Positions 24,669 to 31,970 of a DNA stretch of 31,970 nt are shown here, piece by piece; position 1 is the first letter of the stretch; every line of letters starts with the position of its first letter. A program made the position numbers and the translations under genes. The stretch is taken from NCBI GenBank assembly GCA_910577465.1, contig CAJTMM010000006.1, positions 6,400 through 38,369 on the forward strand, given 5' to 3'. The notes below the pieces were generated by a model that was not told where the DNA came from, did not search any database, and saw only the letters and a list, made by a program, of their open reading frames with translations. Source of the DNA: an uncultured Muribaculaceae bacterium. Its GTDB lineage: Bacteria > Bacteroidota > Bacteroidia > Bacteroidales > Muribaculaceae.

Positions 24669-26174
24669 ATGAGCGATAAGTTTGGAAAAATAGCTCAGGT
24701 AATCGGTCCTGTTGTGGACGTGGCTTTTGAAGGCGAGGGCAATGTTTTGCCCCCGATATATACCGCCTTGAAAGTGGATCGTCCCGACGGTTCGATGCTG
24801 ATACTCGAAGTCGAGCAACATATTGGAGAGAACACTGTACGCTGCGTGGCGATGGAGAGTACCGACGGTCTGCAGCGCGGTATGCGTGTAGACAATCTCG
24901 AACGCCCCATCGCAGTGCCTACGGGCAATCAGGTTAAGGGTCGTTTGCTCAATGTAATAGGGGAGGCTATAGACCGACTGCCCGCTTTGGACCGTGAGAA
25001 TCTGCGCCCGATACATCAGCCCGCACCTGAATTCGATGAACTTACCATCGGTACTGAGATACTCTATACGGGTATTAAGGTTATTGACTTGCTTGAACCG
25101 TATAGCAAGGGTGGTAAAATCGGTCTGTTCGGTGGTGCCGGTGTAGGTAAGACGGTGCTTATTATGGAGCTTATCAATAATATCGCGAAAGGTCATAACG
25201 GATTCTCCGTATTTACCGGTGTGGGTGAACGTACCCGCGAAGGTAACGATTTGCTCCGTGAGATGATTGAGAGCGGCGTAATGAAGTACGGCGATAAGTT
25301 CCGTGAAGGAATGGACAAAGGGGAGTGGAACCTTCAGGATGTTGACATGGACAAAGTCAAGGAGTCTCAGGCTACCTTGGTGTTCGGTCAGATGAATGAA
25401 CCACCCGGTGCACGTCTGCGTGTGGCGCTGTCCGGACTTACCGTTGCCGAGCAGTTCCGTGATCAAGATGGTGGAGGAAAGGAAATACTTCTGTTTATTG
25501 ACAATATATTCCGTTTCACCCAGGCAGGTAGCGAGGTGTCTGCATTGTTGGGACGTATGCCCTCGGCTGTGGGTTATCAACCTACGCTTGCTTCTGAAAT
25601 GGGTATGCTCCAGGAGCGTATCACATCGACCAAGAACGGTTCGATTACTTCGGTACAAGCTATCTATGTGCCCGCCGATGACTTGACCGACCCCGCTCCA
25701 GCCACTACATTCAGCTTCCTTGATGCTACTACGGTGTTGAGCCGTAAAATTGCTGAGCTTGGTATTTATCCTGCCGTAGATCCCTTGGAATCAACTTCGC
25801 GAATCCTTGACCCCAATATCATAGGTGAGGACCACTACAATACCGCTCAGGCTGTGAAGCAGTTGCTTCAGAAGTACAATGAGTTGCAAGATATCATAGC
25901 CATTCTTGGTGTGGATGAACTTTCCGACGAGGATAAGCTTGTGGTAGCTCGCGCACGTCGTGCTCAGCGATTCCTTTCGCAGCCATTCTTCGTGGCAGAA
26001 CAGTTTACCGGTCTGCCGGGCGTGATGGTTCCTTTGTCGGAAACTATCCGCGGATTCAAGATGATATTGAGCGGAGAAATGGATCAGTATCCAGAACAGG
26101 CGTTCCTGAATGTGGGTACTATTGATGAAGCTATTGAAAAAGGCAAGAAACTGCTTGCTGAAGTGCAGGCTTAA
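24669..26174 (+). CDS. atpD: F1Fo ATP synthase subunit beta
   Basis: 501 residues from the ATG at 24669; a GTG two codons upstream is possible but less likely. This is the catalytic F1 subunit. The P-loop GGAGVGKT is at 155-162 and the catalytic Glu187 in GVGERTREG. LLFIDNIFRFTQAGSEVSALLGRMPSAVGYQPTL follows in the family order. Between the GNDLLREMIESGV helix and LVFGQMNEPPGAR there is an extra segment of about 25 residues (about 205-231) absent from the E. coli protein. It is the first gene of the ATP synthase block, 29 bases after nuoH, with no promoter visible between. Confidence 0.97.
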   Translation: MSDKFGKIAQVIGPVVDVAFEGEGNVLPPIYTALKVDRPDGSMLILEVEQHIGENTVRCVAMESTDGLQRGMRVDNLERPIAVPTGNQVKGRLLNVIGEAIDRLPALDRENLRPIHQPAPEFDELTIGTEILYTGIKVIDLLEPYSKGGKIGLFGGAGVGKTVLIMELINNIAKGHNGFSVFTGVGERTREGNDLLREMIESGVMKYGDKFREGMDKGEWNLQDVDMDKVKESQATLVFGQMNEPPGARLRVALSGLTVAEQFRDQDGGGKEILLFIDNIFRFTQAGSEVSALLGRMPSAVGYQPTLASEMGMLQERITSTKNGSITSVQAIYVPADDLTDPAPATTFSFLDATTVLSRKIAELGIYPAVDPLESTSRILDPNIIGEDHYNTAQAVKQLLQKYNELQDIIAILGVDELSDEDKLVVARARRAQRFLSQPFFVAEQFTGLPGVMVPLSETIRGFKMILSGEMDQYPEQAFLNVGTIDEAIEKGKKLLAEVQA

Positions 26175-26196
26175 CTTTACTTGATAATAAAGAATC

Positions 26197-26430
26197 ATGA
26201 CACTTAAAATAATATCGGCCGAAGATATCCTTTTTGAAGGTGAGGTGACATCAGTCACGCTCCCCGGTTCGGAAGGATTGTTCACGGTGTTGCATAACCA
26301 CGCGTCTCTGATATCGACACTTGTTTCGGGTGACATCCGCTATGTGCAGGATGGCCATGAAGTGGGTGTGCCTGTTTCGGGCGGCTTGGTCAATGTCGAT
26401 AATAATGTGGTGTCAGTGTGCATATATTGA
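26197..26430 (+). CDS. atpC: F1Fo ATP synthase subunit epsilon, short form
   Basis: 77 residues. Epsilon joins gamma to the c-ring. Only the N-terminal beta-sandwich is present (LKIISAEDILFEGEVTSVTLPGSEGLFTVLHNHASLIS, then GGLVNVDNNVVSVCI). The C-terminal two-helix domain, which in longer homologues (about 130-140 residues) can block rotation, is absent. The stop at 26428-26430 is clean and five bases before atpB, so this is a natural short form and not a truncation by damage. Short epsilon subunits are usual in Bacteroidales as far as I recall. Confidence 0.9.
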   Translation: MTLKIISAEDILFEGEVTSVTLPGSEGLFTVLHNHASLISTLVSGDIRYVQDGHEVGVPVSGGLVNVDNNVVSVCIY

Positions 26431-26435
26431 GATTT

Positions 26436-27551
26436 ATGAAGAATACCATCCTGATATTGATGATGTTTGTGATTGCCGCTGTCATGCCGGTGCGTATAAG
26501 TGCCTCGGCGAGTGGCGATGAGGGCAAAGTCAATCCCAAAGAAATTATATTCGAGCATTTGGGTGACGGCTATGGATGGGAAGTGCCGTTCAACCATCAC
26601 AAGCGGATACCGTTACCTGTGATTCTATTTGGGAAAGATGGTTTCCATTGCTTCATGTCATCGAAGGTTGCCCACGGTGCGGTATATAAGGATGGCGATG
26701 CCACTTTCAAGATTGCCGGTGAGGATAGCCCGTATAAGGGTAAAGTAGTGCAGATTATGCCTGATGGCTCGGAATATAAGCCTTGGGATATATCCATTAC
26801 TAAAAATGTGTGCGCGCTGTTTATAACCGTATTGTTGGTTATATGGAGTGTCATAGCTGTTGCCAGATGGCATGTGCGTATGGGGTATAAGGCACCACGT
26901 AAATTCGTCGGTGCTTTGGAGGCACTGATCGCATTTATATACGATGGTGTGATTAAGCCTACGCTTGGTGACCGTGCCATGAAGTTCGCCCCGTACCTAC
27001 TTTCGGTATTTTTCTTGATTCTGTATCTCAACCTGCTCGGACTTATTGTCGTGTTCCCGGGTGGAGCTAACCTTACAGGTAATATTGCCGTTACGTTGGT
27101 TCTGTCAGTATTTACATTCCTGCTTACCAATGTACTCGGTACCAAGCATTATTGGAAAGAGGTGTTTTGGCCTGATGTGCCGCTGTGGTTGAAGTTCCCG
27201 CTACCTATCATGCCGCTTATAGAGTTGTTCGGCGTATTTACCAAGCCGGCGGCGCTCACCGTGCGTCTGTTTGCGAATATGATGGGTGGTCACATGATTG
27301 TGATAGTGCTTACACTCCTGATATTCATATTTGCCGCTATGGGTCCGGTCGTTACCGGAGCTACAACGGTGGTATCAGTGGCGTTTTCTATATTTATGTT
27401 GCTTATAGATGTACTTGTGAGCTTCATTCAGGCTTATGTGTTCACCATGCTGTCAACTCTGTTCATATCATTCGGACAGGAGCGCGGGCATGAACATGAC
27501 CATGCTAAGGGTGAAACTGAAGTACAGGCTGTGGCAACTTCTGCAAAGTGA
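26436..27551 (+). CDS. atpB: F1Fo ATP synthase subunit a, with exported N-terminal extension
   Basis: 371 residues from the ATG at 26436; a GTG-initiated form from 26418 would overlap atpC. The protein starts with a signal-peptide-like helix (1-24) and a polar extension of about 95 residues on the outer side, then five to six membrane helices. Subunit a forms the two proton half-channels; the essential arginine is Arg277 in PAALTVRLFANMMGGH. A His- and Glu-rich tail ends the protein. The N-terminal extension is a known trait of Bacteroidota a-subunits. The small atpI-like gene often found between atpC and atpB is missing. Confidence 0.94.
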   Translation: MKNTILILMMFVIAAVMPVRISASASGDEGKVNPKEIIFEHLGDGYGWEVPFNHHKRIPLPVILFGKDGFHCFMSSKVAHGAVYKDGDATFKIAGEDSPYKGKVVQIMPDGSEYKPWDISITKNVCALFITVLLVIWSVIAVARWHVRMGYKAPRKFVGALEALIAFIYDGVIKPTLGDRAMKFAPYLLSVFFLILYLNLLGLIVVFPGGANLTGNIAVTLVLSVFTFLLTNVLGTKHYWKEVFWPDVPLWLKFPLPIMPLIELFGVFTKPAALTVRLFANMMGGHMIVIVLTLLIFIFAAMGPVVTGATTVVSVAFSIFMLLIDVLVSFIQAYVFTMLSTLFISFGQERGHEHDHAKGETEVQAVATSAK

Positions 27552-27593
27552 AATAAATGAAAAATAAATAACAACTTAAAAAACAAAAGAATT

Positions 27594-27839
27594 ATGTTAG
27601 CAATGATTTTAGCAGCAATTGAAGGTACTCTCGGTATCGGTGCATGTCTTGGCGCAGCTATCGCAGCTATTGGCGCAGGTCTTGGAATTGGTAAGATTGG
27701 TGCTGCCGCTATGGAAGCCATCGCCCGTCAGCCTGAGTCGGCAGGTGATATCCGTAGTAATATGATTGTGATTGCCGCTCTTGTAGAAGGTGTGGCTCTT
27801 TTCGCGGTTATCGTTTGCGTACTTTCACTCTTCCTCTAA
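27594..27839 (+). CDS. atpE: F1Fo ATP synthase subunit c
   Basis: 81 residues, a hairpin of two membrane helices that forms the rotor ring. The polar loop ARQPE (44-48) and the ion-binding carboxylate Glu65 in AALVEGVALF are clear. Helix 1 is a run of Gly and Ala (AIAAIGAGLGIGKIGAAA). The residue after Glu65 is Gly, not the Ser/Thr common in Na+-type rings, so H+ coupling is more likely; this is an inference. A 42-base gap precedes it, the largest inside the atp block. Confidence 0.96.
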   Translation: MLAMILAAIEGTLGIGACLGAAIAAIGAGLGIGKIGAAAMEAIARQPESAGDIRSNMIVIAALVEGVALFAVIVCVLSLFL

Positions 27840-27854
27840 TCAATTGTAGGTTTT

Positions 27855-28352
27855 ATGGAATTATTCACGCCTGACTTCGGTTTGGTATTTTGGATGTTTG
27901 TGGCGTTTGCCGTCCTCTTCCTTGTCTTGTACAAGTGGGGCTGGCCGGTGATACTCAAAAGCATCGAAAGCCGTGCCGACCTTATTGATAAAGGTGTGGA
28001 ATACGCTCAAAATGCCAAAGAACAGTTGGAGCATGCGCGTGAACAGTCGGATAAATATCTTGCTGAAGCGCGGATGAAACAAGCTGATATGCTACGTGAA
28101 GCCGACAAGATGAAAACTCAAATCATCGAGGAGGCTCGTGCAGCAGCTCAAGTGGAGGCACAGAAAGTGATGGATGCCGCTAAAACGGCAATAGAGCAGG
28201 AACGTAAGGAAGCTGAATTGCAGTTCCGCAATGAGGTGAGTTCGTTTGCGCTCGATATCGCGGCTAAGGTGGTGCGTACCCAACTGAATGATGAAAAAGA
28301 GCAGTCCCGTCTTGTCGGTACGTTGCTCGATGAAATGGAAAAACAAAATTAA
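27855..28352 (+). CDS. atpF: F1Fo ATP synthase subunit b
   Basis: 165 residues. One N-terminal membrane helix (about 8-30, LVFWMFVAFAVLFLVLYKWGWPVI) is followed by a long, highly charged alpha-helix/coiled coil (about 35-150). It serves as the peripheral stalk that holds F1 against the a-subunit. There is a single b gene, so the stalk would be a b homodimer. It is spaced 15 bases from atpE and 14 from atpH. Confidence 0.95.
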   Translation: MELFTPDFGLVFWMFVAFAVLFLVLYKWGWPVILKSIESRADLIDKGVEYAQNAKEQLEHAREQSDKYLAEARMKQADMLREADKMKTQIIEEARAAAQVEAQKVMDAAKTAIEQERKEAELQFRNEVSSFALDIAAKVVRTQLNDEKEQSRLVGTLLDEMEKQN

Positions 28353-28366
28353 CCGTCTGAGACGCT

Positions 28367-28912
28367 ATGAATGAGGGATTGATACCGCGCCGTTATGCCA
28401 AGGCATTGTATATGTATGCTTTGGAAAAGCACGTCGATGATAAAATCTATCAGATGATGAAAACCCTTGCCGGGAGTTTTGAGCAGCAGCCTGATTTACA
28501 GAGTGTGCTGAACAATCCGTATGCCGGGGTATCAGATAAGATGCAGCTGCTTCTTACTGCAGCCGGTGCATCGTCGGACGATGCAGTATATTCCGATTTC
28601 CTGAAACTTCTTGAAAACAACCGTCGTCTTGGTTTGGCTCGCGATATAGCTATCGCTTATATGGGTATATATCGTGAGTCAAATAAGATATATGAAGTTA
28701 AGGTAGTGAGTGCGGCTCCTCTCACGAAAGCAGAGGATTCGCGCTTGCGTACGTTGGTGCAACGTCATCTCCAAGGAGGCACCATGGAATTCAGCACTGC
28801 AGTGAATCCTTCACTTATAGGTGGCTTTACGGTTAGCGTAGGCAATGAGCGTATCGACGCCTCGGTAAGCAATGAATTAAAACAATTACGATTGAATCTT
28901 TTAAGCAAATAA
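28367..28912 (+). CDS. atpH: F1Fo ATP synthase subunit delta
   Basis: 181 residues, the OSCP/delta protein that fixes the b-stalk to the top of F1. It begins LIPRRYAKALYMYALEK, the conserved first helix, and ends with NPSLIGGFTVSVGNERIDASVSNELKQLR, the family's C-terminal signature. Sequence between is variable, as usual. It is followed by atpA after ten bases. Confidence 0.95.
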   Translation: MNEGLIPRRYAKALYMYALEKHVDDKIYQMMKTLAGSFEQQPDLQSVLNNPYAGVSDKMQLLLTAAGASSDDAVYSDFLKLLENNRRLGLARDIAIAYMGIYRESNKIYEVKVVSAAPLTKAEDSRLRTLVQRHLQGGTMEFSTAVNPSLIGGFTVSVGNERIDASVSNELKQLRLNLLSK

Positions 28913-28922
28913 TAATACACTG

Positions 28923-30506
28923 ATGATAAATCCCAGCGAGATTTCGGAAGTATTGAAGCAGCAGCTTGAAAACGTCAATTCCAAGGTGTCGTTTGAAGAA
29001 ACAGGTACCGTGTTGGAGGTTGGCGATGGTGTTGCTCACGTTTACGGACTTGACAATGTTTGCGCTAACGAACTTGTAGAGTTTGAAAATGGCGTGAAAG
29101 GTGTGGCTCTTAACCTCGAAGAGAGTAATGTGGGCGTAATCCTGCTCAACAATGTCGATAAGGTAACCGAAAACATGTCGGTGCGCCGTACCGGTGAAAT
29201 CGCTTCCATCCCGGTTGGGGAGGGGCTGCTGGGACGCGTCATTAATGTGCTTGGCGAACCTATAGACGGTCGTGGTCCTATTACGGGCGACCTTATGCAC
29301 CTGCCGCTTGAGCGCAAGGCTCCCGGTGTAATATTCCGTCAGCCGGTAAAGCAGCCTTTGCAAACCGGTATCAAGGCGGTGGACTCTATGGTGCCCATAG
29401 GCCGCGGACAGCGTGAGCTTATTATCGGCGACCGTCAAATCGGAAAGACCGCTATTGCCATAGACACGATTATAAATCAACGTCAGAACTACGAAGCCGG
29501 TAAACCGGTGTATTGTATATATGTGGCTATAGGCCAGAAAGCATCCTCAGTAGCTGCCACGGTTGAGACGTTGCGACGTTACGGTGCATTGGATTACACT
29601 GTGGTAGTGGCTGCTACCGCTGCCGATTCGGCTTCTATGCGTTACTATTCTCCTTTTGCCGGTGTGGCTATTGGTGAATATTTCCGTGATACCGGTCGCG
29701 ATGCTTTGATTGTCTATGATGACTTGTCGAAGCAGGCGGTTGCGTATCGTGAGATTTCCCTTATATTGAAACGCCCCTCGGGTCGTGAGGCATATCCCGG
29801 TGATATCTTCTATCTCCATTCCCGTTTGCTCGAGCGTGCTGCCAAGATTATCGACAACCAGGAGGTGGCATCGCAGATGAATGACCTTCCCGAACCGTTG
29901 AAACCTATAGTTAAGGGCGGTGGTTCGCTCACAGCTCTTCCTATAATCGAAACTCAGGCCGGTGACGTTTCCGCTTATATCCCTACGAATGTAATTTCTA
30001 TTACCGACGGTCAGATATTCCTTGAGACCGCGCTGTTTAACCGCGGTATCCGTCCGGCTATCAATGTAGGTATCTCTGTATCGCGTGTAGGTGGTAACGC
30101 TCAAATCAAGTCAATGAAAAAGGTCGCCGGAACATTGAAGATTGACCAGGCTCAGTTCCGCGAGCTTGAATCATTCACCAAGTTCGGCGGTGATATAGAC
30201 CCCGTAACCGCACGTGTTATAGATAAGGGCCGCAAGAATGAACGTTTGTTGATACAACCGCAGTACCATCCCATGGCTGTAGAGGAAGAAGTTGCAGTGA
30301 TATTCTGCGGTACTAAGGGCTTGCTTGAAAACGTTCCGTTGGATAAGGTTGCCGAGTTTGAAGAACTTTTCCTCCAACTGCTGCGTGCCAAACACCAATC
30401 AGATGTGCTTGATGAAATCAAGGCCGGCCGTCTGACTGATGATGTAGTGGAGAAATTAACCGCTGCCGCAAGTGATATAGCAGCTAAGTATACCAATATT
30501 GCTTAA
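28923..30506 (+). CDS. atpA: F1Fo ATP synthase subunit alpha
   Basis: 527 residues. It alternates with beta in the F1 head and binds non-catalytic nucleotide. The P-loop GDRQIGKT is at 169-176. VYDDLSKQAVAYREISLILKRPSGREAYPGDIFYLHSRLLERAAK contains the switch and arginine region, and SITDGQIFLETALFNRGIRPAINVGISVSRVGG follows. The N-terminal helix EISEVLKQQLE, which docks delta, is present. The length is slightly above the E. coli protein (513). It is followed by atpG after five bases. Confidence 0.97.
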   Translation: MINPSEISEVLKQQLENVNSKVSFEETGTVLEVGDGVAHVYGLDNVCANELVEFENGVKGVALNLEESNVGVILLNNVDKVTENMSVRRTGEIASIPVGEGLLGRVINVLGEPIDGRGPITGDLMHLPLERKAPGVIFRQPVKQPLQTGIKAVDSMVPIGRGQRELIIGDRQIGKTAIAIDTIINQRQNYEAGKPVYCIYVAIGQKASSVAATVETLRRYGALDYTVVVAATAADSASMRYYSPFAGVAIGEYFRDTGRDALIVYDDLSKQAVAYREISLILKRPSGREAYPGDIFYLHSRLLERAAKIIDNQEVASQMNDLPEPLKPIVKGGGSLTALPIIETQAGDVSAYIPTNVISITDGQIFLETALFNRGIRPAINVGISVSRVGGNAQIKSMKKVAGTLKIDQAQFRELESFTKFGGDIDPVTARVIDKGRKNERLLIQPQYHPMAVEEEVAVIFCGTKGLLENVPLDKVAEFEELFLQLLRAKHQSDVLDEIKAGRLTDDVVEKLTAAASDIAAKYTNIA

Positions 30507-30511
30507 TTAGA

Positions 30512-31393
30512 ATGGCAACATTACGTGAATTAAAAGGACGTATCGGTTCGGTCGCTTCGTCAGAGAAGATTACCGGAGCCATGAAGATGATATCTTCGGC
30601 AAAAATGCATAAGGCCGAGATGTCGTTGAAACGTCTTTTGCCGTTCCGCAACCAGATTGAAGGTATAATCAGCAATCTGCTGAGTGCCGATGCCGAGTTC
30701 TCATCTCCGCTTCTTGAAAATAGAGAGGTGAGGGATGTGACGATTGTGGTGTTCGGTTCAGACGATGGTCTTTGTGGCGCATATAATGTTAACATATTCA
30801 AGCAGCTTCTGCAACGTATAGCATATTATCGCAGTACGTTTGGCAATGATGTTCGGATTACTGTATGTCCGGTTGGAAACAAGATAACAAAAGCCGTATC
30901 TAAGATCACTGATGCAACATTGCACATGTGTGTGGATTACGGTGTTGATTCCAAAACTACCGGAGAAGGTGTGAAGGTGTTTGTGGAGAATCTGCAGAAG
31001 CGATTCCTCGATGGAGTCACTGACAGAGTGGATTTCCTGTACATGAGTTTTAAAAGCGTCAGCCGCCAATGGCCGCGTGTGGAGCAATTGTTGCCGGTGG
31101 TTCCGGAGACATTTTCCGAAAATGGTGTGAAGGAACTGTGCCGTCCTTATATATTCGAACCTGATGCTTCGACTATATTCCGTTCGGTGTTGCCGATGTT
31201 CCTTATGGCAGTAATGCAGGAGGTATTTACCGAAAACCGTGCATCTGAGCAAGCAGCACGTGTAATGGCGATGCAGAGTGCCAACGACAATGCCAAGAAG
31301 CTATTGGAACAGTTGCAGCTTGAATATAATAAGTTACGTCAACAAAGTATCACCACCGAGTTGCTTGATATACTCGGCGGTCAAATCAGATAA
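30512..31393 (+). CDS. atpG: F1Fo ATP synthase subunit gamma
   Basis: 293 residues, the rotating central shaft. The N-terminal helix LRELKGRIGSVASSEKITGAMKMISSAKM and the C-terminal helix AARVMAMQSANDNAKKLLEQLQLEYNKLRQQSITTELLDILGG form the coiled shaft; both are intact. The middle Rossmann-like part includes GLCGAYN near residue 88. It ends the atp block. nuoI starts 36 bases later with no visible promoter or terminator in between. Confidence 0.96.
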   Translation: MATLRELKGRIGSVASSEKITGAMKMISSAKMHKAEMSLKRLLPFRNQIEGIISNLLSADAEFSSPLLENREVRDVTIVVFGSDDGLCGAYNVNIFKQLLQRIAYYRSTFGNDVRITVCPVGNKITKAVSKITDATLHMCVDYGVDSKTTGEGVKVFVENLQKRFLDGVTDRVDFLYMSFKSVSRQWPRVEQLLPVVPETFSENGVKELCRPYIFEPDASTIFRSVLPMFLMAVMQEVFTENRASEQAARVMAMQSANDNAKKLLEQLQLEYNKLRQQSITTELLDILGGQIR

Positions 31394-31429
31394 TAAGTAA
31401 AACTAAGTAATTATATAGCAAACAAATCT

Positions 31430-31970
31430 ATGGGTAGTGTAAAAGACTATTTTTCATCCTTAGGGTCCGGTATCGCAAGCCTTGTAAAGGGTATGCAGGT
31501 TACCGGAAAAGAATTCATAACCCCTAAGATTACAGAAAAATATCCCGAAGATCGCGAAACCGTGAAAGTGCCGGAACGTTTCCGTGCCATTCTGCAGCTT
31601 AAATATGATGCCGACGGACGTCATAAATGCATCGCTTGCGGTATATGCGAACGTAATTGTCCCAACGGCACCATCACCCTTGCGACCAAGATGGTGGATA
31701 TGCCCGATGGAAAGAAAAAGCGTAAACTTGATAAGTACACCTACGACTTGGGCAGCTGTACTTTCTGCCAGTTGTGTGTCACTTCGTGTCCGCAGGATGC
31801 GCTTGAGTTCTCAAATGACTTCGAGCAAGCCGTGTTCACCCGCGACAAATTGGTGAAGAAGCTCAACTATCTTCCCGAGGTGGAGGAGCCGGCTCCCACT
31901 CCTGAACAACTTGCCAAAATGCAGGCTGAAAAAGAGGCTAAGATAGCAGCCGCCAAGGCAGCTATGGCAG
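31430..31970 (+). CDS. nuoI: NADH-quinone oxidoreductase subunit I (3' end beyond the window)
   Basis: The first 180 residues are present; the frame is open at the window edge. NuoI carries clusters N6a and N6b. Both 4Fe-4S motifs are complete: CIACGICERNCP (Cys67, 70, 73, 77) and CTFCQLCVTSCP (Cys110, 113, 116, 120). The last seen part is a Lys/Ala/Glu-rich extension (about 150-180), longer than in E. coli. The amphipathic N-terminus SVKDYFSSLGSGIASLVKGM would lie on the membrane. The gene is separated from its usual neighbour nuoH by the whole ATP synthase block. nuoJ to nuoN are expected next but lie outside the window. Confidence 0.95.
   Translation, partial: MGSVKDYFSSLGSGIASLVKGMQVTGKEFITPKITEKYPEDRETVKVPERFRAILQLKYDADGRHKCIACGICERNCPNGTITLATKMVDMPDGKKKRKLDKYTYDLGSCTFCQLCVTSCPQDALEFSNDFEQAVFTRDKLVKKLNYLPEVEEPAPTPEQLAKMQAEKEAKIAAAKAAMA

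Noticed and set aside
24657..25658. 333-residue open frame on the - strand opposite atpD
   Set aside because: It lies wholly antisense to the strongly conserved atpD frame, its translation has no recognisable domain, and it reflects the codon bias of the real gene.
1..31970. Mobile elements, CRISPR arrays, phage genes or a defence island
   Set aside because: No transposase, integrase, recombinase, terminase, repeat-spacer pattern or known defence gene was found; the window is housekeeping and envelope genes.

Overview
The window looks like chromosomal DNA of an anaerobic gut Bacteroidales, most likely Muribaculaceae (the S24-7 group) or a near relative. The reasons are Bacteroidota-type promoters (a TAnnTTTG -7 box about 19-20 bases after a TTTG-like -33 box), few Shine-Dalgarno sites, many short lipoproteins, the Bacteroidota ATP synthase order atpD-C-B-E-F-H-A-G, a fused nuoCD, and no nuoEFG in the usual place. 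The family assignment is inference; the phylum is well supported. No insertion sequence, prophage, CRISPR array or rRNA was seen.

Layout. 1-145 is non-coding. 146-1000 (-) is a patatin-like lipase. 1083-1257 (-) holds two identical tRNA-Arg(ACG) genes with their own promoter and terminator. 1450-2088 (+) is a TRIC/UPF0126 membrane protein. 2187-6720 (+) is a pair of exported hydrolases: a fused 5'-nucleotidase and a 990-residue GH3/beta-lactamase-fold fusion. 6726-7097 (-) is a small DUF486 membrane protein. 7184-8635 (+) is a solitary trpB behind a long leader that encodes a 23-codon peptide with tandem Trp codons and resembles a translation-coupled attenuator. 8632-13248 (-) is a likely operon parC, DUF3316 protein, S41 lipoprotein protease. 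13432-14432 (-) holds a PepSY-like lipoprotein and a helix-hairpin-helix DUF4332 protein. 14606-17305 (-) is glyS-lemA-FKBP. 17450-20653 (+) is a TonB-dependent receptor with a Met-rich segment, followed by an unrecognised lipoprotein.

20883-31970 (+) is the most striking part. It reads nuoA-nuoB-nuoCD-nuoH, then a complete F1Fo ATP synthase set (atpD-C-B-E-F-H-A-G), then nuoI, cut by the window edge. All 13 genes lie on one strand with gaps of at most 49 bases. No Bacteroidota promoter or terminator is visible at either nuo/atp junction. The ATP synthase operon is therefore nested inside the complex I operon, which suggests one transcript for the ion-pumping dehydrogenase and the enzyme that spends the gradient. 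The absence of the NADH-oxidising module genes nuoEFG from their usual place leaves the electron donor open.

Two items deserve a second look first: the nuo-atp-nuo nesting and the putative Trp attenuator in front of an isolated trpB.
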